Shown here piece by piece: positions 56,601-64,000 of a DNA stretch of 64,000 nt. This DNA is from [Mycoplasma] gypis. GTDB lineage: Bacteria > Bacillota_I > Bacilli_A > Mycoplasmatales > Metamycoplasmataceae. The notes beneath the pieces were generated by a model, which saw nothing but the letters and a program-made list of their open reading frames with translations, made no database searches and had not been told where the DNA came from. Each line of letters begins with the position of its first letter. Position 1 is the stretch's first letter. The stretch is taken from the NCBI RefSeq assembly GCF_016924775.1, contig NZ_JAFFTD010000002.1, positions 62,001 through 126,000 of the forward strand, given 5' to 3'. The position numbers and the translations under genes are program-made.

Positions 56601-59600
56601 ATATTCAAATCTAAGAGATGTCATCAGTGAAAATTTAATTATTCTTAATGATTCTGACTCAAATATTGACACAAAAATTAAGTTAATTACTGATGAAATG
56701 GAAAAAACACAAGCTCGTAATGAAACTCATGAATCTTTACTAAAATTAAAAGATATTTACACAGATCACGATCGTTTGCGTGATATTTTAAACACACAGA
56801 TTGAAAACTTTGATAATAGATATGTTGAATTTGAAAGACAAATTAATGAACGTTATATTTCGATTCCACAATTAAGATTATTAAAATTCCAAATCGAAAA
56901 CTACAATGAGTCTCAAAAGGAACTACGTGTAAAAACAATCAAAGAATATGATAATGCTGTTGCTTATATCGAAAGCCTAAAACAAGTATTAGCACAAAAT
57001 AAAACAGAAATGAATGTTACTGACTCTCATTTTAGTGATGCAGTTTTTAGAAAATTTGATGTTGATAAAGACAAATTCCAAGATGGGCGTTATCCAACTT
57101 TAACAAGTGATATTCTTGCTTATCGTCCAAAAATTTCACTGGCATGATATCAAGATTTATACACCAAAAAATCAAATGAAACAAAAGCAAAAATTCAATC
57201 TACCCACAGACTGCAAAACTTTGCTAATTTAAGTGATGAACTTGTTGCTAAAAATCTAAAAGCTGTAGAAGAATTCGACAAAAAAATCGCTTTAATTAAT
57301 AATCCAAGCGATATTAATGTTGTTAAAAATTACATTGATAGATTAAGAAATCTAGATTTATTTATTAATCAACAAAACGATGTAGTTGATTACATGAATG
57401 ATAAAAAAGATGACGAAATTAACCAAATTAGTGTTAACAACTTAAAAACTGCTTTAGAAGAATCAAAATTTGATGCTGAAGAAGATGAAGATTACGCTTT
57501 AATATCTTCTGAAGATATTCGTATAAAACGTGTTAACTTATACGATGAATATATTAATAACGTAAGCTTACAAGAAGCCAAAGATTACCAAAAATCAAAA
57601 ATTGACGAATATCGTAGTGAAATCAATGAAAAACTTGATGCTTTAACTACTGAAGATGATTTACTAAAAGAAAAAATTAATAATTTCCTTGATGGATTAA
57701 AGATAGAAGTTCAAGAAGTTTCGAAAAAAAGTGAAATCTTTGCAATTAATTCAAAATTAGATAGTTTTAAGGATAAAGAATCAACTGTAATCAATTTAGC
57801 TAAGGCGGTTAAAAAAGCGCAAGTTCTTGAAACAACTGAAAATCAAAAAGATAATCTTTCAAATGGTGAAACAACACTTCTTGAAATGATTCAAGCAGAA
57901 ATTAATGCATCGCAAGATATGTATATTGCTAGCGAAGAAACTGATTTAAGTAAAAAAACAGAAGATATTAACTTATTAATTGAACAATATAATTTATTAG
58001 TTGATACTCAAAACGGTTTAAATGAAATTAAAGAATTATTAAATCCAGTTGAATATCCTGCTGGTAATGTTGAAAACAGAAACACAGATTCAAAAACAAA
58101 ATTTGAAGCTTATTTAACTAATTTACAAAATAAATTAGATCAAAACCCACAAGATAAAATTATTGTTTCAACAGTTAAATCATTGCTTGGAAAAGTTAAA
58201 GAATTAATTAACAAACAAAAACTAGAAATTCAAAGACAAGCTGAAATTTTAGCTGATGAAAGTTTTAAAAATGTTTCATACACACCCGAAAATGAAACAA
58301 CTGATTATGGTTTTGAAAAGGATGCTAAAAATTACGCTGATGTTATTATGGATTCAGTTCCAGAATTAGAAGATAGTCTTGACAAAATTGAAAATGATTT
58401 AATTCCTAACTTAGAGAAAAAATCTTTCCAAACTAAAGGTTTCTATGAAAAACGTAAACATTCTTTAGAGGTTTTATTAAAAGATGACTCACAAGGGCAA
58501 CAAGGATACAAAATTCAACAAAAAAATAAGATTTCTTCTTCTGAGCAAAGTTCTATTCTTCCAATCTATGAAAAACTTTGAATTGCAAACAATATTTTTT
58601 ACCATGATTTAGCAAACAATATTAAAGATGCAAACTCACAAGAAAACTTTAATAATGATATTGCACAAGCAACACTTATCAATAATGTTTTTGCTGATTA
58701 TATGGAAATTGCTCAAAGAGTTTCATTAGGTAAACAAAAAATTGAATCATTATCTTCAGAATCAGAATCAGTAAGAAACAATAAATATGTTCAAGCTTCA
58801 GTTGAAAAATTAAATCAAGAAATTGAACAAGATGAAGCATACTATTACACTCAAAAGAATAAAAATAGATTAGTTTTCGCTAAAAACGCTTTAGATAATT
58901 ACCGTAATAGAATTGAATTAGCAGTTAAAGTTGCAAAATTAACTGAACAATTAAATGCAATTTCTACTAATGTTAATGATGATGGCTTTTTAACTGTAGA
59001 AGACAAAATTCCGTTACAAGCTATTATTGATTATCCATTTAAAGATTTAGAAGCTAACCCACAAAAAGAAGTTGAAGCTGAATACATTAAATATATGGAT
59101 ATATACTTAGATGGAAATTCAATTCAAGGTTTCCAAAAATCACTTGAAGACTCAATTATCTTAAGAAGAGCTGAAAATAGTGCCAAAAAATTTGTTAATT
59201 CTTATAAAGAACACAAAAATGATTTTGACAACTATGAAATAACTGAAATGATTGAACTTTATGGTCAATTAGAATCTAAATTAGCTGAAGCAAATGCAGC
59301 ACTAAGTGATTTAAATCATGATGAACCATTAAAGATTCAATTAAATAAAGCAATTACAAATGGAAATGATGGAATTGTTGATCGTTTATTAAAAGTTAAA
59401 AACGAACAAATTTCACAGATATATATTCGCAATATCTTACTTGATAAATTAATGCAATCAAACTATCCTGACGATAATTACTCACCACGTTTAAGCGATT
59501 ATAAATCAGTAGGGGTTACACCTTTACAAACAAGTGTTGAAACTCCAGAAGAAATTGTTGATTTAAATCAAAAAATGAAAGTTGCAACTGAAAAATACAA

Positions 59601-62091
59601 TGAGCAATATCAAGCAATTTGAACTTGAGAAAAGAATCGTTATGATTCATATAAAGAAAAATTCCAACCTTACTATGAATTATTAATGCAAGATTCTGAT
59701 GAGTTGAATGCAAGTCTAAAAAGAGATATTTCAGGAATTAGCCAGGCATTATTAAATAAATTTAGCGAAATTACTTTAGCTACTGGAAAAGATAGTGATT
59801 ATGGTAAAGCTAATGAGTACATTAAAGAATCACAATCAAACCCTGAGGAGTTCCAAAAACAATTAATTTCTAACGCAAAAGAAATTATTGGTGCAGTAAT
59901 TAAAGCTGGAACTGACTTAAAAAGTTTATTCCAAAGAATTGTTTCTACTTCTGTTTCAAAACTACTTGTTGATAAAAGTCAATTCAAACGTTTCTTAGAC
60001 CAATTCCAAGTTTCAGAAAATCATAGTTTTAACATTAGAGAAGTTCTAAAAGAAATTTCAGCGTTAGATCAACTTCAAGAAAAAATTAATGATTTTAATG
60101 AACAAGCAACTCAATTAGGTTCTTTACAAAACAGTGATATTCAAAACGTAAGTAGCGAAGCGACATTGACATTTGATACACCTACTTCTCAAAAAGAGGA
60201 TATTACACAAGAAAGACAAACATACTTTAATCATTACAAAACATTTGTTGAATCAATTTCAAAAACTCGTCTAAAATTAAATGAATTAATTTATGGTTCA
60301 AACGCAGTTAATAATGAAGAAGAAACACAAACAACAAGTGATGATAATAATAATTTAAGATTTATTTTAAATAAATTCATTAACGGTAATGATACATACA
60401 CAGGAAGAGCAGATTTTACTAAATTTAGTGAAAACTTATTAAAAAATTCTAATGATGATGTTGATGTTGTGTTTAAACAAGCTAAATTTAATTATGATAA
60501 ATTAGGTTCATTATCGAAATTATTGGTTTCAGAATTAGATAAACTTGTTGTATCAAAAACAAATGTTTCAACTGAATACATTAACTTGGTAAAAGCATAT
60601 GAACAAGCATTTGCAATTAATAAATGATTCAATACCACAACTAATACTGATTTACTATTTACATATTTAGGCAATGCTGACAATGGAACATATCGTTATG
60701 CACAGATAAAACCTTTAAATTCCGCTTCTGCTGAGTCATTCCAAGACGAAATTGAAAGCGAAAGAAATCAAACAGAAATTACTTTTAACTCTGTTACATA
60801 TAAAGCAAAAGAAATTACAAACAATGAAGCTTTATTAAAGATGTTTGAAGACTTTAACATTATTAAAGGTCAATACGCAACAAAATATAAAACTGACAAC
60901 ATTAAGGTTTATGCAATCAGAAGCAACACAGAAGATTCAAAATTTAGCAAACTTCAATTACAATCAGATACAACAATTAAGAAAGCTTATATAAACTTAT
61001 TGTTTGTTTACACAAAACCTGAAAATTTAAATGTTCAAAATACCGCATTTAGTAATGTTCAAACATTTGGAATCAAATATGATTCAGTTCCAATTACATT
61101 TAAAACATTTGACAACTTAAAATTAGATAAAACCTTATTTGGTCCTAATAATCTATTTGATCCAGCACCAGGTGCCGATAATTCTAATGTTATTCCATTA
61201 TTTAAAGACAACTGAGCAGGATGAAAAAATACATCTGCACCAGTTAACTTTATGGGTTCTTTCATTAAATACACAATGGGTATTTTACAAGAACAAAATA
61301 AAGATTATTTTACTGAAAATATTGATGAAGATATTGACACAAAAACACCAACTCTGTCAGATAGTAGTGAAAAATTCAGAATCAAATTAAAAATGAAAGA
61401 AAATGCTGAATATAAAGGTTACAAACAAGTTGGAAATGAAATTTACTGAAAAACACAAAACCCTAACTTCGTTTCATATAAAGGGATAGAATTCCAAAGT
61501 GGTGGCGCATATTTAAATTCTCAATTTGAATATTCAAGAGCTATGGGATCAATGAAAAATCCTAAAGCATATCCATTTGTAAAAGATTATCTAAATACAG
61601 AAGCATACATTTATAGAAATGCTAGCGATTCAAAACGTGAAAATGATAAAGGTAAAGTAATGTTATTCTTACCAATTAATATTGTTGTTCCAGTGCAAAA
61701 AGATAACGGTGAATATGCAGCAATGGTAATTAACTGAAGATGATTAACTCGTTTTGATGAGTCATACACTGAAAAACCTCAAGATATTTATATCAGTAAT
61801 GAAGATTTATTACGTAATGTTTATTTCTTTGAACCAAAACCTGGTAACACTGAAAATCCACAAGTAAATAATGCTCAAAATTTAGCTAAATATGTAGCTT
61901 CAAAAATTAAATATCGTGAATTTGTTAAATATACTTTTGATAATATAAAACCTGAATCAGGATTATGAACAGCAGATCCACTGGTAAAAAGAAACGATGT
62001 TGGTAAAGAAGATAACTATCGCGGTGGAATTGGACATCAAGATTTTATTGATGCATTAGATAAACTAGATATATCAATCAAACTACACTAG
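53647..62091 (+). CDS. giant membrane-anchored coiled-coil protein (2814 aa)
   Basis: One frame from ATG 53647 (RBS AAGGAG) to TAG 62089-62091, crossing many TGA Trp codons. A basic N-terminus and one membrane segment (VSFIAGLLGFGAAGWLIGL, residues ~15-33) are followed by about 2300 residues of Glu/Asn/Lys/Leu-rich helices. A C-terminal domain from about residue 2320 is rich in Tyr, Phe and Trp (WFNTTTNTDLLFTYLGNAD, and WSxxxxxFVSYKG-like strands). Size, anchor and architecture resemble the huge leg and gliding/adherence proteins of hominis-group mycoplasmas (Gli349/Gli521 type), but no motif proves kinship. The next gene starts 12 bases later with the same plan, so both probably act together at the cell surface. 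Confidence 0.85.
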
Positions 62092-62103
62092 AAAAGGAAA
62101 ATT

Positions 62104-64000
62104 ATGGCAAATAATAAAAAAATGTTAAAAGCGGCAATTATTGCGAATGCTATTTTAGCGACTGGATTAATTGGAACGGCGACAGCAGTAGCTTCGCTGC
62201 ATACTTCAACTAACTCAAATATTGAGCAAAACCTATATGATAATTTTGAAATTACCCATAATTTATATAAAAAATATCAACAAAATCCTGGTTTGCCTAG
62301 TGAAGTTTTAGAACAATTAAAAAATACTAATGATTCATGAAAAGAAGAAACTTTAACACTAGAAGAAAAAATTAAGTTAATCCAAGAAGCACAAAATAGT
62401 GTTTTTGACTCAATTATCAATAATTTAGATTCAATTAATTTTAATGATTCTAAACAAGAACAAGTTTTTTGAAAAGATATTTTAAATAATCAATTCAAAA
62501 GAATTCGTGAACTTGATTTAATTAATCAATTTTTACATATTCCAGGAATGGATATCGAAAAGTTTACTAAAGATTCATCTTCAATGACAAATGAACAAAA
62601 AGCAGAATTTTTAAAAACATTTAAAGAAAACTTAAATTCATTTTTAAAACAAGAAGATGATGGGCTAAAACCATATTTAGAAAAATATGAACATTATAAA
62701 AACTATTTAAATGAAATTCCATTCCCTAGTTTAAAACAACAACTGCAAGATAAACTAAATGCAATTTATGAAGACATAATTGCTGAACACTTCCGTTTTA
62801 ATGATCTTGACATTCAAATGCAACACATTGAACTTCTATCAGCAAAGATTAATAAAACAATTGAAGATTCTAAAGAAAAACAAGATTTAATTAATGATTA
62901 TCTTGCAAAAACTAAACCTTATAAAAGTTCTGAAGCTTTAGGTGCTGATAAAAAACAAGAAGTTAAAGAGTTTTTAGCTTTAGTTGATAAAAACTTACAT
63001 GATGTAAAAAATATTCAGGATATTGAAAATATTGCTGCAAATGTCCAAAGTTTTTACGAACAATTAACAGATAACCAAAGATCAGAAACAGAATTAAAAG
63101 AAGCATCAAAAGGTTTAAAAAACAAGATCAATGACTTTAATTCAATATTGGAATCAATTAAAGAAGAATTAAATACAAAAATTACTGATATTAACCAATC
63201 ATATTCAAAAGATGATATTATCAGTAAAAAATCTGAGTTATTTAATGATTTTTACTTAGCACAAAGCATGAACAAAGTTGTTAATGACTGAAATAACGCT
63301 TTGAATGACGGTTTTAATAATGGTTTTGTTACTTTCGAAGAAAAACAAAATTGAGAAGATAAAATTTCTGAAATTATCAACGCAAATATTCCGTTGCAAG
63401 AAAAAAACAAACAACTTTATGAATTAAGTGAACAAAATAAAGACGAACTATTTGCGCGCCAAATGAACGCAAATGAAATTAATCGTATCCGTGCACAAGT
63501 TCAAGAAACTTTAAATAGTAAATATATTACCGATGAAGTTAAAACTCTTGGAACTGATCTTGAAAATCGCATTAAGAATCTTTATTTAACTAAAAATATT
63601 TCAAGCGAATATTTAGCTTTAATTAAAAAAGATATTGAAGAAAAACAACGTCAATTATTAAAAGCTCACTTAAAAAATATTGAAATTCAGTCAAAAGATT
63701 TCTTAAATAAACTATATGAATTCGGAGATGATGCTAAGGGAATTACAAATCGTTTAGAAAATTTAAATAAAATTTCTAACTTGTATGTTGAAGATTTTAA
63801 CCCAGTTACATCAGCACAATTAGATTATCAAATTAGACAATACAACATGGCGTTGCAAGATGCAAGTGATGGTCTAAAAGCAGCACAAACTAAAAAACAA
63901 ACTAACTTTACAGCAGAATTTTTAGATGCTGCATTTCAACATGAAGATGGTTCAGATTTTACTGAAAATGAAAAAACAAGAATTAATGCTTATCGTAAGC
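62104..64000 (+). CDS. second giant membrane-anchored coiled-coil protein, 5' part
   Basis: ATG 62104 with AAAAGGAAA; open to the window end (632+ residues) through TGA Trp codons. N-terminal membrane segment (AAIIANAILATGLIGTATAVASL, split here by position 10-31) followed by Glu/Lys/Asn-rich helices of the same type as in the preceding gene, including WNNALNDGFNNGFVTFEEK. An Ala-rich signal could be cleaved after AVAS. It is co-transcribed with the 2814-aa protein. Function unknown; partner in adhesion or motility is inference. Confidence 0.8.

Overview
The window comes from a mycoplasma (class Mollicutes). UGA has to be read as tryptophan: dozens of reading frames, including atpA, deoA, lon and every large ICE gene, run intact only if TGA codes for Trp. 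The DNA is very AT-rich, genes are packed with 1-30 nt overlaps, and lipoprotein signal peptides are of the mycoplasmal type. The gene content (BMP-type nucleoside importer with deoD-deoA-deoC-upp, giant coiled-coil surface proteins, a mycoplasma-type ICE) suggests the hominis group (Mycoplasmopsis/Metamycoplasma), but I cannot name a species from sequence alone.

Layout. (1) 1-4377: 3' end of a giant, alanine/glutamate-rich, coiled-coil repeat surface protein. (2) 4.5-11.6 kb: a complete F1Fo ATP synthase operon (AtpI-like, atpB-E-F-H-A-G-D-C, then a DUF1146-like membrane protein), closed by a strong terminator. (3) 11.7-41.1 kb: dprA split in two by a 28.65-kb integrative conjugative element (ICE, 11858-40510). 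The ICE is flanked by the 8-bp duplication ATTATTTT and ends in imperfect inverted repeats; joining the flanks restores the dprA frame exactly. (4) 41.4-47.1 kb: BMP-family lipoprotein, double-domain ABC ATPase and two permeases, a nucleoside importer. (5) 47.2-50.5 kb: deoD, deoA/pdp, deoC, upp, which break down and salvage the imported nucleosides. (6) 50.6-53.1 kb: lon behind a near-perfect CIRCE (HrcA) operator. (7) 53.6-64 kb: two consecutive giant membrane-anchored coiled-coil proteins (2814 aa, and one running off the window).

The ICE reads almost entirely on the minus strand, from a HUH relaxase at the right end through two paralogous small proteins, a DnaC/DnaI-like degenerate ATPase, TraG/VirD4, two soluble proteins, a lipoprotein, a VirB2-like small membrane protein, a VirB6-like polytopic protein, TraE/VirB4, a ribbon-helix-helix (RHH) protein, a 1423-aa membrane-spanning repeat protein and an 839-aa coiled-coil protein, to a ParA/RHH partition-like pair and a UPF0236/ISLre2-like DDE transposase at the left end. 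This order resembles the mycoplasma ICEF/ICEA family as I know it. Two parts look like cargo. The first is an opposite-strand lipoprotein with a transglutaminase-like Cys-His-Asp triad. The second is a promoter, then a highly structured RNA, then a rho-independent terminator, then a protein with a PemK/MazF-like N-terminal segment: the layout of a type III toxin-antitoxin locus, and the best candidate here for an undescribed system.

Other points for a second look: perfect palindromes and GTCCAA repeats in the left noncoding end of the ICE, ATATCAT iterons on both sides of parA, non-AUG starts for traG and dprA, two long poly-T tracts ahead of dprA, and five degenerate ~100-residue repeats in the 1423-aa protein.
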